The notes: generated by a model from the sequence alone, not told the origin. Counted from the first letter of the stretch, positions 24,962 to 36,604 are shown. The stretch is 64,000 bases of DNA from Acestrorhynchus altus (GCA_034509495.1 CM067507.1:29994892-30058891), one strand, 5' to 3'. Made by a program: numbers and translations.

Positions 24962-25155
24962 TTACAGCATTTAGCTGACACTCTTTCCAGAATATCCATT
25001 TGAATAATGTTATAGTGGTAAGAGAATGTAGAATTAGGAGTTTTGCCTGAGGATTCTTATTGGGGTAGCTTTATTGACTTGCCCAGCCAGAGAATCAGAC
25101 TGTAGTCTCACATGGATAAGGCAGCGTTGTTACCCGCTATGCTACATCAGTGCTT
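24962..25155 (-). mobile_element. SINE-like repeat relic
   Basis: TTACAGCATTTAGCTGACAC, TTTTGCCTGAGGATTCTTAT and GCGTTGTTACCCGCTATGCT occur in the order of a fish tRNA-like SINE with an L2-type tail, in reverse. Diverged; edges approximate. Confidence 0.5.
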
Positions 25156-25441
25156 TTTATGGCAAAATGCCTTCCATTTTATGGCCTCAGACTGAGTCTG
25201 AATTCTCAGTATCTCAGGCAGACACCTTGGCTTTTAATGTTTTGGGGTTGATCTTCAGGAATGCCTTTGCTGGCTGCTGTGGGTCCTTAATTATCCATGG
25301 AATGGGAGTTTTGGGTACTGGTAGGACTGAGAAAGGATCTACCACACAGAAGTCATACACTGTTTCCTGCATTAAGCATGCAAATGAAATCATCTGAAAA
25401 TCTGGGATGTGGGTAGAATATCTATTGTTTCTTATTTCCAG

Positions 25442-25486
25442 GTTGTTGTTGTTGTTGTTGTTGTTTTTGTTGTTGTTCTTGTTATT
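25442..25486. repeat. (GTT)n microsatellite
   Basis: GTT trinucleotide run with a TTTTT and a CTT interruption. Confidence 0.95.
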
Positions 25487-25798
25487 AAATAAATAAAACA
25501 ATGTCATCTGAAGGAAACATGAGTTATGGAAGAGTCCAAGTTGAAATAAAAAACTTGATTTCTGGAAAAAAAGTATTCACCACAAAACTACAAATTAAAA
25601 ATGAAAATAATAAAACACTCCAAACACTCTGATATCTAAAAACTAAGATTGATACAGAATCAAACTAAATTGATGAATAGAAATGCTCCGATATAATTAT
25701 ATTCAATAGAGTTAAATCTTTTTACTTCTACTGAAAGTTAAGTTCTTCCTTCTGTAAAGATATATTGCTGATACATGACTGTTTTGCTACAGTGGCAA

Positions 25799-27229
25799 TA
25801 TTCGCTGATTAACCAAAACATTATGACCGCCTCCTTTTTTCTACTCTCATTTTCTTTTCTCATATATAGACTTGAACTGGGTTGGACTCTCAGGGACTTT
25901 CCTACAATGGTTCAGTTAATTGTTTTAACTGAAAATAATGTCTCAATCTTTTCCAGTGACCTCCGGTGTCCCCCAGGGCTCAGTTCTTGGACAACTCTTA
26001 TTTAATTTATATATGCTTGGTGAAATCCTACAGGACTATGGGATGTCCTACCACAGTAATGCAGCTGACATTCAGGTCTATTTGGCACTCAGGTTGAATA
26101 ACTACAGTCCCCTCGACTCTAGGTCAGATCTGCACTTATTTTGTTTGGGAATAGACATGCAAGATTCAAATTAGCTGCTTATGTAAATTCAATATCCCTA
26201 AAATCTAAAGAGCAAGCCTATAACCTTGGTGTACTAATAGACTCTGATCTCAGTTTTAGCAGTTTTTTAACCACCAGGCTATGGCTGCGCTATTACCTTA
26301 AGAACATTAACAAGATCGGACCCTTTATTTCCAGCAGGATTGATTACTGTAACAGTCTCCTAACTGCTCTTCCAAAAAAGACAATTAAACAGCTTCAGTT
26401 GATTCAGAATTCAGCTGCCAGGGTTTTCAGCAGGAAGGAACATATCAATCCCATTCTTAAAGCCCTATTCTGGTTACCAGTCTGTTATGGAATAGATTTT
26501 AAGGTACTATTACTTATCTAAGAATATCTCATTGGCTTAGGACCAGCATCTGGTATGATGCTGCAAAATGAGCTGAGGAGAAGTCTCAGATCACTGCTTC
26601 ACTGCATGTTGTAGTTCCATACAGACTGTTGTCCATCTGTTTGTCTGCATACTTTATCCTCCTCTCACCCCGATCTTCTTTCTTTTCAGGTATTATATGG
26701 GTGGTGGGTCATTCTCAGTGCTGCAGTGACTCTTACATGGTGGTGATGGTGTTAGTGTGTGTTGCGCTGGTATGAATAGTTGAGCCACAGCAGGGCTGCA
26801 GGAGTGTTCAAGCCCCTTAGTGTCACTGCTGGACTGAGAAAATTCCACTAACCATAAATATCCAGCCAGCAGGGTCCTGTGAGCACTAGTGAAGGCCTAG
26901 AGGATGACCAACACAAATTGTGAAGCAACTAGTGAGCTTCTGTCTCTGGTGAACCAACTAGCTAGGAGTGTCTAATAGAGTGAAGAGTGAGTGGGCACAG
27001 TGTTTAAACACTCCAACAGCTCGGCTGCGTCTGACCTACGCATACCAGTGCAACACACACTAACACAGCACCGTCATGTCAGGGTCACTGCAGTGCTGAG
27101 AACGACCCACCACCCACATAATACCTGCTCTGTGTGAAACTAGACTACACACTATTATTATAGAACTATAAATGCTTCTGTATTTTAAAAGAAGCTGATA
27201 AAATGGATAATGTTATGGTTGATCCGTGT
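25799..27229. mobile_element. Large palindromic MITE interrupted by an L2 fragment
   Basis: The left terminus TATTCGCTGATTAACCAAAA then CATTATGACCGCCTCC (25799-25834) pairs with the right terminus GATAATGTTATGGTTGATCC (27206-27225). Inside, 26686-26786 (ATGGGTGGTGGGTCATTCTC ... GTGTTAGTGTGTGTTGCGCT) is the reverse complement of 27030-27125 (CCAGTGCAACACACACTAAC ... GAACGACCCACCACCCACAT), giving about 100-bp arms. Between the left terminus and about 26600 lies an L2 fragment not belonging to the MITE. Excised, the MITE is about 700 bp, a family recognised from fish introns. Confidence 0.85.
25868..26595 (+). pseudogene. LINE-2 reverse transcriptase fragment
   Basis: Decayed L2 ORF2. PVTSGVPQGSVLGQLLFNLY (25950-26009) is RT block 4. 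The following block should carry the catalytic FADD/YADD, but it reads SNAADIQVYL at about 26060-26090, so the active site is lost. Downstream frames read AYNLGVLIDSDLSFSSF, RIDYCNSLLTALPKKTIKQL and QLIQNSAARVFSRKEHINPI, the normal L2 thumb and C-terminal motifs. Two frame breaks and 5' truncation. It sits inside the MITE at 25799-27229, so it arrived after that element. Confidence 0.9.
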
Positions 27230-27234
27230 CTTAA

Positions 27235-29275
27235 AACAGACACTGAACTGAAATTCTAACTAATTAAAATAATGTTTATTAACTACTAGTAGTGAAAAGC
27301 TCCATTAATTTGCAGCTGTCCTGAACTTCTTCACTTAAGCCCCCCACTAGAAATGGTCTCAGTCCAAGAATGAATTGATTCAAATCAATTATTTTAATCA
27401 CAGCATGAGAGCTTTTCCCTGCGGAGCAACATTTTACAGTTCATCTGATTTTGTTTGGCTCTCTCCAGCATTGCACGGACAGTATTGAATGTCAGATGAG
27501 TTATTCCACGTACGCCAGTAGCGGTAAAAGCTTGCACAGGCCATGATAGGATTACCAGATGACTGACGCTGGGCTTCCTCTGGCTATCAGTGATGTGTCT
27601 TTGTTAAAAGCTTTTCTTACAAGATCAATGGCAGTATAAACAGACCCGGCGTCTTTATTATTACCTCCAAACACATCACAACTTATGTTCATCAACAGAG
27701 GCCAAGATGTAAAATGGGAGGGGTGTACTTTTTTTAAGCGACCTGAACAGCCCTCTCCTGATTTTGGCAAACTCGAATCACCGAGGAACAATCTTTAAAT
27801 ACTATTCACATGATGAAATTCCAGAATTCAGGATAACACTGTTTTTGAGCTTTGGCACCTAAAAGGACGTTCATAGAACAAGTGTTCTTCCTTATGATTC
27901 ATGCAGATGTGTTCAAAAAGTCTAAGTAAGGTAAAGTTGGATCTAAACACAGAATTTTTTTCAATCATCACAGAATGGATGAAGTAGCCCTTTAGGGGGA
28001 AATGCAATAAGAGACTGTTGCCCAAACGTCGAGCCATTGGGAATGTACTAACACAACCTCCTTTGTCCTTGCTCCTCGACATCACAAACACATCTGGTCC
28101 ATATTTCAGCTTCCTGTGCCAGGATTGGCCTCCAGCAGCCCATGGGTTTATCCTCTGTGTTTTTAAAGACATTTTACTGCTGTATCTCTAAAGCTTTTAC
28201 TGCACAGTTCTTCACTCTCCCTGCTTGAAATCATCATCAACACACACTCACCTACTCCACTATAAGAGCGAAGAGGAATGTATGTATTAGCTTTTTGCCA
28301 TTTTTTTGTCCGTTCAGATTTCATTAACCAATGAAACCGTGTTATAATGCCCTGTATAAGGTGTTATTACTGGTAAACATCTACTAAATATTTAGCTGTG
28401 TGTATTTTTGTCAGGTACAGCTTATACTCAGTAATTTACAGTACCTAATTCATGGGCCGGTGCATGGTTAAGCTTCTGGCTGCGGTGTGGAATTTAGACT
28501 AACATTGATTTGCTCTCTTACGTACTGTTGTAAATAAAACACTTTCTAGTCATAGACAAAGCCAAAATGAATAATAAAAATGAACAATAAAAACAGTGTT
28601 GCTTGACGAGGCCTGTAAAACATTTTCTCAACAGTAAACCATTGTAATAAGCATAACACCTTGGCAGGCCTAGCTTGGCAACGTGTACTATGGTCTTTTC
28701 ACATTTCTGTAATGATTGGAATATGATTACCAGTAGGTGTTAAAGCATTAATAGAGACACATGCTCACACATTATTGCCTTCTGAAGGGTAAAAGCAGAC
28801 AAAGCTGAGCACCAGGTTTGTTAAAAGTTGTGAATTGTATAATGTGTCATTATTTATTTTACTCAGCAGAACGATGTTGCTCTATAATAATCCATTTGGC
28901 TTAACATTGCTTTCGTTTTTGGGCAGAGATACAAAACCTAATGTGTTATGCTACTTCGTCTAGGAAGAAAAGACTGATGTTGACTAAAAACAGCTTGTAG
29001 TGTAAAAAATCTGCTTGGTGTGATTGTGTTTATGTGTATTGAGTCTTTTAAATCAGGCGTTATGGTTTCTGAAAAGCAAAGAATCAACATGTTAGACAAC
29101 CATTATTTTTCAATGGGAAGAGATCAGCTGTCTGCGGAACATTTGGAGTCTTAAAAACAAAGGTGTAAAATTGAGCCAAACCAGTTTTGAGAGTGATGCA
29201 ACACAAGACCCTCTATAACAAATCGTTTTTGGAAGAAAAAAAAAACAACGTAAGTATAGGGTACACTGACTGAAC
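27235..29275 (+). other. intronic stretch without recognised features
   Basis: About 2 kb free of recognised repeats. Parts such as 27420-28200 have higher complexity and look constrained to the eye, but this rests on appearance only. Confidence 0.5.
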
Positions 29276-29279
29276 AGCC

Positions 29280-29850
29280 TAAACCTGCTTAATATGCTGG
29301 TGGCCATCCTCTCGGTGGTCATCATACTACCTGTGTAGGTCACAAACCTATGTTGGTGCTCTGTGGTATCTGGCACAAAGTTGATACTTTTCTCAGACTC
29401 CCATTAGCTGTGAGGTGGAGCGGTCATGGTTCTAATCCAAATCCAGTGCATACATACCCAAACATCCAGGTGATGCATGAATGAATGAAGTTACACTTAT
29501 ATAGCATTGTTCTAGATAAACACTCAGCCATCACACCCTGGAGAGAAGTGACAGTCAATGGTGCACAGCATACTCTCGGAAACAACTGTCTACCTGGAGG
29601 ACTGCAATGAGCAGTCCTGGGAGGTGAATATGGTCACCACCAAACCTCCGTGCTGCCCAATAAAGAAAAGAATACATAAAATAAAATGGGACTCATGAGA
29701 TCAGACCACCGTCTTCCATTACTCCAAAGTCCAGTCCACACCTGTGCTCATTGTTGGCACTTTCAATGGTGGACAGAGGTTAGCATAGGCACTCTGACTG
29801 GTCTGCAGTTATACAGCTGGCTGTGATGTTCTGTGCAAAAGATCAACCTA
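29280..29850 (-). mobile_element. Tc1-like relic (3.1-kb family), interrupted
   Basis: GCTCTGTGGTATCTGGCACA and TAGCTGTGAGGTGGAGCGGT (29359-29425) belong to the terminal third. ACCGTCTTCCATTACTCCAA then TGGTGGACAGAGGTTAGCAT and GGCACTCTGACTGGTCTGCA (29708-29810) belong to the transposase core on the minus strand. Between them, about 29430-29690, is unrelated sequence with SINE-like CACTTATATAGCATTGTTCT. Strongly decayed. Confidence 0.65.
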
Positions 29851-29861
29851 CTGGAAACATC

Positions 29862-30165
29862 ATAGCAACACCATAGCAAACACTCAGTAAATATTTAGGA
29901 ACACCCTAGCATCCGCCTGGGATACCCTAGTAACCAGTGGGAACCACTTTAGCTGTACAAACATTCTGTGACTTCTTGAGAAAATGCACTTTTTTAGACA
30001 TTACATTGACTACTTTACACAATATTATCTATCCTTCACTACACAGAAGAACTGAATCATAGTGCTCAGTTGTTTGATGATTTCTGTGGTATCCTAGGTG
30101 GTGCTATGGTATTCTGAATGGTTGCTATGAAGTGGTTACTAGATGGTTGCTATTGTATGCAAGTT
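29862..30165. repeat. Inverted arrangement of ATAGCAAC / GTTGCTAT units
   Basis: 29862-29960 has repeated CATAGCAACACCATAGCAAA and GGGATACCCTAGTAACC. 30085-30165 has the opposite strand, GTGGTATCCTAGGTGGTGCT, ATGGTTGCTATGAAGTGGTT and GATGGTTGCTATT. Probably a decayed element with repetitive arms. Confidence 0.55.
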
Positions 30166-30334
30166 GGTTTGCAATGCACAACCATAATCATAACATCAGA
30201 TCCCAACTTTGGATCTGTTACCCAACAATGTAATTAAAAATAAACCGCATTTAGGCTGAATGCTTGAGCCACACTGCTGAGTCAGAATAACCAGGTTTGG
30301 TCATAAAAACCCAATGCTGTGTTTGTCCAGTATT

Positions 30335-30377
30335 GTCCCAGTGCTGGGTTGTTTCAACCCAACATTTTTTGTGTGCA
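30335..30377. repeat. Short MITE terminus 'gctgggttgtttcaaccca'
   Basis: GCTGGGTTGTTTCAACCCAA then CATTTTTTGTGTG, with an internal GGGTTG...CAACCC hairpin, matches a common fish non-autonomous DNA element end. The other end is not clear. Confidence 0.5.
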
Positions 30378-31299
30378 ATATTAATATTATTATTTTGATT
30401 ATAATTGATAAAATTGCTGTACTGAATTGAAATTGCTCTTCATATCTATATAGATTAACTTTATAATAAACAAAGTCATTTTCCAATAAAGGGGGGATGG
30501 TGGCTGACAAAAAGAAAAAAATTAAGAAGATATGATTTTTAAGTGCAGAACTTTTTGTATACATATACAAACCTTTGTTGTTTTCCAAGTATGATATGCC
30601 AAGTGTTTGGCAGTATTGCAGATAAAGTCCTGAAGTTGGTAGTAAGAGCAAGAGAAGCATGAAACATAAAAAATATGTCCTATATTAAATTCCACTTATG
30701 TATATTCCTGCCACTACCATGGAGGTTTTAGTCACGGGATTATTTATGAGTCGCTACTCTTAAAAGTAATTGTGGAGCAGCTTCATGTGACAGCTTGTTG
30801 ACCCATGGGGCATTACCTGTGGTGGAGGAATGGAAGTGCTGCTCTTGTGGTGTTTAGAGGAGCGCTGCTCTGCGCAGTGTCTGTGGTTTGAAGGGCTCCT
30901 TCATCTATCCACACTCGAACTCAAAGCCATGCTTTCAGTCACACTGCGTGCAGTGACCACATCACTGATGTACATTATGCGCCGTGTTCATTTGATTCAG
31001 ATGCTTACAGGATATTACAAAATATTACATATCAGCACAAGGCATTTAATCCTGAAGTATGTAAACCTGAGAAAATGGTATTGATGATGTGGGTAGATGT
31101 TGGTAATTGTGGGCATGTGGTGGAGAATGAAAAACACATTTATAAAATCAAAAAGTTCATGTGGTAAAGATGTTTCTGTGTATACCAGTGGTTATGTACC
31201 AGTATAGTACTATACATAGGGGTAACATAATATAGGTCATATAAATATAACGTCAGATATTTCAGCGTCCATTCTTTAGCAGCATCAGATCAACAGATC

Positions 31300-31480
31300 A
31301 TTTTATGCTTCTCACTATGCAGGTAATCCCAAACTCATTCAATGATGTTGAGGTCTGGACTCTGGGATGGTCAGTCTGTTTGCAAATTGTCTTCTTTTTC
31401 TCCTTTTCTCAGTAAGAGCTTCTTAATCAGCTTCACAGCCTTTCAGATCCACAGTGATAAGTCATGTTCTCACCTGTGGA
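31300..31480 (-). mobile_element. Tc1/mariner fragment, third lineage
   Basis: AATCCCAAACTCATTCAATG, ATGTTGAGGTCTGGACTCTG and GGATGGTCAGTCTG, then TTTTCTCAGTAAGAGCTTCT, correspond on the minus strand to the W-P-x-x-S-P-D-L-N region and upstream sequence of a Tc1-type transposase. Short and decayed. Confidence 0.55.
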
Positions 31481-32223
31481 TTTATTTTTTCTCAGATGTG
31501 GATTGAGAGAAAAGCTTCACTTTAATGATGGTCTCGCATTAAATCTTGTAGTTATTGAACTTCATTTTTTAACTCCTGTTTCTTCACGTATTTTCCTTCT
31601 CAGTTCATCTCATTTCTTCTTTCTGACGTGAATTGAAAGTATGCTGGACATACCTCTGTGGTATCTTGCTGTGTACAATATTGTGCTGTTTGTGTTTCTG
31701 CCAAATAAATCTGTTTCAGTGTAGAAAGCAGCTCTTTTTACTTTTAGACGCTAGACTTCTCTATCAATCATCATGGGTTTGTGGAGTCTGCTATATTTAC
31801 TCAAAGGGTCAGTGTGTTGTGTACTGTTCAGAACTTTTGGTAAATAAACAAATAAACCCTCATGTAGAATTGCTGGTTTGGTACATGACATATTAATCCC
31901 TCTGCAGCTTTTTGACTCCAGTGTCATTTTTAAAGTAGTTTCTTTCATTACTCTGTATAGTCACTGTCCAAAGCATGTATCTCAATTTTGGTCAGTTTTT
32001 ATCACAATGTCATGATGAATGGACAAATAGAAATGCACCAAAAATGCCGTTACTCTTATTTTACATTAACTTCCATTCAAAGTTAAGAGCATTTTTGCTT
32101 TCTCTTGTAAAGTCTCAGTTTTGGAGATACTTGTTTACATTGAACAGCAACAATAAAGGCTCAGTTATATGAAGATTTGTTGTTCTTATTTCAAATTATC
32201 AAAAACAGCACATTCTGTGCAAA

Positions 32224-32742
32224 TATTTTAGTATTTAGTATGTAATATTTTAGTATTTAATATGTAATATTTTAGTATGTAATATGTTAGTATTTAGTAT
32301 GTAATATTTTAGTATGTAATATGTTAGTATTTAGTATGTAATATTTTAGGATTTAGTATGTAATATTTTAGTATGTAATATTTTAGTATTTAATATGTAA
32401 TATTTTAGTATGTAATATTTTAGTATTTAGTATGTAATATTTTAGTATTTAGTATGTAATATTTTAGTATGTAATATTTTAGTATTTAGTATGTAATATT
32501 TTAGGATTTAGTATGTAATATTTTAGTATGTAATATTTTAGTATTTAGTATGTAATATTTTAGTATTTAGTATGTAATATTTTAGTATGTAATATTTTAG
32601 TATTTAGTATGTAATATTTTAGTATGTAATATGTTAGTATTTAGTATGTAATATTTTAGTATTTAGTATGTAATATTTTAGTATATAATATTTTAGTATG
32701 TAATATTTTAGTATTTAGTATGTAATATTTTAGTATTTAGTA
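32224..32742. repeat. Minisatellite, 16/23-bp units, about 26 copies
   Basis: An array about 519 bp long of two interleaved units: the 16-mer TAGTATGTAATATTTT, and the same preceded by TAGTATT (23 bp). Variants include ATGTTAG for TTTTTAG and GGATT for GTATT, and these recur in the same order, indicating higher-order duplication. All units are AT-rich and in one orientation. Confidence 0.95.
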
Positions 32743-32759
32743 AAAAACAGATTACACAT

Positions 32760-34085
32760 TATCTATATAGCTAATTTGGATTGCTTACAGGAACCTCCAG
32801 CAACTCCTTTTTGGGACATCCAGCATGTTGCGTTATTCCCGACGCCATACTAAGAGACACTACTTCTGTATGCTCAATAAATGTTTCATCATTTATTGTT
32901 CTGTGTAACCTTTATCCTCTTTTCCAGCAGCCAAATGGGAATGTGAAATAAAACATTGGTGCAATAACATAACAGTTACATTTCTATTTTTGTATAATAG
33001 TACACGGTTCCGGGGGGACATAAAAATATACACTGCCATTACCTTTGATTTTTTGGGTTTTACTGTAAATGCTAATGTACTTTATGAGGTCTGAGTTGTA
33101 TTGAATGAGACACAGCTTGTCCAGGCTGACCATTAAACTGTAATTTCAGATCCACTAATATTATGAAGTGAAATGTTTGGTAATATTTAAACCTCAGAGG
33201 ATTAATGGTTGGTGGAATGATTCCCACACTGCTCTGCCCTCAGAGGAGATATACACTGTATTCCAAATATGGAGAAAACAAGCAATAAAGTTGATTTCTC
33301 ATTGAATGATTACCCTTCGAACCCCATACTGATACTTATTTTATCACTAATCAATGTCATTCTGGAATTTTCTCCCCTTTCACTGAATAAGAAGTGGTTT
33401 TCAAGCCCTTGCATTTCTGTTTGGTTGGCCTTGCCTCCGTCAAATTTGATTAAGTCTTGACATTTTTACTGCAAATGTGATGGACAAACACCAGAATCAC
33501 CCACAGCTATTTTGTACATGACAACACTACACGAGGGACAGATCAAATCAAATGTTTCTCCAGTGCAGCGTGCATTGCTCTCTGTACCGTTTCAGTCAGA
33601 GTTTTCTGAAAATGGCACCGGCGCTGAACTCATACTGTGCCCAGTGGCCCTTCCATGATGAACAGCCCATAGGCTGCCAAAAACATCAGCGGTATATCAC
33701 TACCCAGAGTGAGAGAGAGAGCAGTGTGTAATACAAGGCTGCATTGCTGCTAATGGTGGTGGATTACAGCAGCTCTATGCTATAGCAGGCAGACAGACAT
33801 GATCACCTGAGTGAACTTTCACCTGGACAACTGGATTGCTGGGCTTCCTATCTGCAGGAACGCCAGCAGAGCCAAATACTGCTGCTTACTGCTCAGAGAC
33901 TTTGAGTTATAATTTTGTATAACGCACTGCCTATCAAAGGACACCTTGCTGTATTTGTAAACTTTAAGTAGCATTAATATACTACCCAGTATTATGATAC
34001 TTACAAAACAAGCTAATATTAATACGGTAATTAATATTAATAATGTTTGACTGTTAATATTAGTTTAAAACATTTATCTGTAAAT
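32760..34085 (+). other. intronic stretch without recognised features
   Basis: No gene or clear mobile element. TACACTGCCATTACCTT near 33031 may be a MITE end. Confidence 0.5.
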
Positions 34086-34094
34086 TCGTGGTTT

Positions 34095-34327
34095 TATAGT
34101 AGTGGCAGTCATTGTCATGTAGTAATAGTAGTAGTAGGGGAAGTAGTTTAATTAATAATTAGTGTAGTAATAGTTTTTATAGTAGTACAAGTTGTGGAAT
34201 TATTTGTGTAGTAGAGGGTATAGTATTTCAATTGTAGTAGTAGCAGAAACCATGAAGTATTATTACATTTACATTAACATTTGCGGCATTTAGCAGACCC
34301 CCTTATCCAGAGCGACTTACAAAAGTG

Positions 34328-34393
<66 letters not shown>

Positions 34394-34838
34394 TGTGTTA
34401 TTGTAGTAGCAATAGTTGTAGTAGTAGGAATAGAAGTAGTAATAGTTGAAGTAGAATTTGTAGTAGTAATAGTGGAATCATTTATGTACTAATACTTGTA
34501 GTAGTACATTTTATTTGTAGTAAGGGTAGTGGTAGTTTAAATGTAGTAGTAGTAATAGTAGTAGTGGTAGTAGTTGTAATGATATAGTACTAGTAGTAGT
34601 GGTAGTAGTAAGAGTAATAGCAATAATGTAGTAGTAGTAGTTGCTGTTGTTGTAATGATATAATAGTATAGTTGTAGTTGTTCTAGTATTAGTAATAGCA
34701 ATTATGTCGTTACAGTGGTAGTTGTAGTACTAGTGATAGTAGTAGTGATGCTGGTGGTTGTGATGTAGTGGCAATAGTTGTAGTAATAGAAGTATTAATA
34801 GTTGTTGTAGTAAAGTGTTATTTTTTGCACTAATATGT

Positions 34839-34881
<43 letters not shown>

Positions 34882-35011
34882 GGAAATTAGTATTAGTTGA
34901 ATTGTAGTAATAGTGGTAGATGCAGCAGCAAAAGTAATGGTAGTAGTAGTAGTAATAGTGATGTAGTATAGCAATATAGTAATAGCAATAGTTGAAGTGA
35001 TATAGTACAAC

Positions 35012-35062
<51 letters not shown>
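34095..35062. repeat. TAG/GTA-rich simple-sequence tract
   Basis: Nearly 1 kb dominated by TAG, TAA and GTA triplets, including purer runs at 34842-34880 and 35010-35061 and an ATT run at 34329-34391. The tract reads as a long decayed trinucleotide repeat. It ends 245 bp before exon 3 of piezo2. Confidence 0.93.
34262..34328 (-). mobile_element. L2-type 3' tail in reverse
   Basis: TTACATTTACATTAACATTT, GCGGCATTTAGCAGACCCCC and TTATCCAGAGCGACTTAC are the reverse complement of the tails at 19715-19765 and 21495-21552. It sits within the TAG/ATT-rich tract. Confidence 0.8.
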
Positions 35063-35307
35063 CATAGAAGTATGGTGCGTACAGATTAGTTTATGTTTTT
35101 AGATAATTAGATATGTTTTTCAGTTCTGATGTCAGTAATTCATTCTGATTACTGAACACTCTGTTAAGATGATCTTAATGCTGTTATGCTTTTTGGGGGT
35201 ATTTTTGTTTGCTGTTGCTGATTGTGGATGTCTGTGTTCATGTGTTTACAGTATTAATCAAAACTCATTATTATTTCTGCGTGATCTGAATATTGTTTCT
35301 CCACCAG

Positions 35308-35433
35308 GCCACACGGGTCGCTTGCTGAAATCCCTGTGCTTCACCAGTTTGACGTTTCTGCTGCTTCACATTGTCTACCAGATCACCATCAACAGCCTAT
35401 TAGCAGGAGACAACATTGAGCCCAACTTCAACT
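35308..35433 (+). CDS. piezo2: piezo2 coding exon 3
   Basis: This 126-nt exon continues the Piezo2 frame from exon 2. The split Gly codon (G at 14688, GC at 35308) gives MQ-G-HTGRLLKSL, a nearly invariant Piezo motif. The acceptor is CACCAG at 35302-35307 and the donor is GTAAGT from 35434. The exon is phase 1 at both ends and supplies 42 residues, the same length as the matching human stretch as I remember it. Residues CFTSLTFLLLHIVYQITINSL form the next membrane helix of the N-terminal blade, followed by a hydrophilic loop ending EPNFN before a split Cys codon. Loop residues are less conserved than the helix, as expected for an extracellular loop. The frame also stays open upstream into intron 2 as far as an ATG at 35169. 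I chose the acceptor at 35307 because the similarity begins exactly there and the phase fits exon 2. Confidence 0.95.
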
Positions 35434-35569
35434 GTAAGTACCTGTCCAGTGTCAACTTACTGCAAATTTACTGCATTCCCAAAAAAATAAGGTTGTCATA
35501 AATGCAGTTAACCATGAGCTCAGCATGGTGGTCAGGGTGGGTTTCCAGGTTTCACAGCCATAATCCTGA

Positions 35570-35870
35570 CTTAAACAAACAACCAGAGAGCCGAGCGGCA
35601 CCTGGGCTGGGCCTGGAGCAGTTGACTTGAGGTCAACACCCCTCGCCTGGGTCCTGTTACCCCTGACATGAGGGGGTTGCAGCAGCAGAGCCGCACAGCC
35701 CGGGCTCCACAGCTGGGCGTGGACCCAAACAGCTCTACTCTCGCAACAGGCACACAGCACTAGCCACACTCTGGGCAGCTCTAAGCCACAACATCTGTGC
35801 ACAAGATGGGGATCTGCGCATAATGAACAGAAACAGTGCCCAAGCCCAGCAGAACTGCATTGAAATACAG
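35570..35870. other. GC-rich block of unknown origin
   Basis: About 300 bp markedly richer in G+C and CpG than the AT-rich intron around it (AGAGCCGAGCGGCACCTGGG, GCCGCACAGCCCGGGCTCCA). A minus-strand frame is open over 35452-35928 (158 codons, rich in Cys and Leu), but it resembles no protein I know. It could be a retroelement 5' region, a small CpG cluster with regulatory activity, or a transferred segment. Confidence 0.45.
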
Positions 35871-36554
35871 GATCTGGGCTTAAGGTCATCTGTCTCGTGT
35901 CTGTGCGTGGTAATAAAAAAATGTGCAAATGATGGCGGAGGCCCTCAATTGAACATTTAAGTTTTCATCACAGACCCTCACAAATATTTGTTTTGCTCTG
36001 CGGTGTGAATGGTTCTTCAGTGACGTCACTGCAGAAATTGTAAATTTGGTCTAGACAGGGCATTGCTGTGTTGTGCTGTTGTAAATGTGTGTTAATGGCC
36101 TCACTGACAGAACATTTTCTTGAATGTAAGTAAAATTAGATGCCAGCTAAGACTCATAGAAGATGATCACAAGATCCCAAAGACATAACTGAATAATCAG
36201 CATTTTCTGAAGTGCAGAAAGAACCATATTTTGGGAAACAGCTATGATTAGGCTTGTTATCTGCAGATACATTTGTTCAGCTTTTAATCTTAAAGCATAT
36301 TATTCAGGTACCTGGTGTACATTTTTCAGAAACTACTATGGAACACAGGTGTGAGCTGTGCATTTACAAGAGTGAACAAGTGAAGTGCAGACCCACATAC
36401 AAACCCTTTGTGCATTTCATATTCATTTCGATGGAGAGTTAGCTGATTCTGTGCATCCATTCTAGTTCGAATACATTCTACCATCAGGGGAGGGTAATGT
36501 GTTCCTTATCACATTTTGTGCATCCATAACATCTGCAGGTCTGAACGGCAGAGA

Positions 36555-36557
<3 letters not shown>

Positions 36558-36604
<47 letters not shown>
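36558..36604. repeat. (GA)n microsatellite
   Basis: Purine run of GA of about 47 bp. A second, shorter imperfect GA run lies at 37237-37260. Confidence 0.95.

Larger units (their letters stand above)
14689..35307 (+). other. piezo2: piezo2 intron 2
   Basis: A 20.6-kb phase-1 intron bounded by GTGAGG and CACCAG. The peptide on either side is continuous with Piezo2, so no exon is missing. It is rich in mobile-element relics, nested MITEs and tandem repeats, listed separately. Confidence 0.93.

Noticed and set aside
34730..35065. Leu/Tyr/Thr-rich frames on the minus strand
   Set aside because: Translation of the TAG-rich simple-sequence tract.
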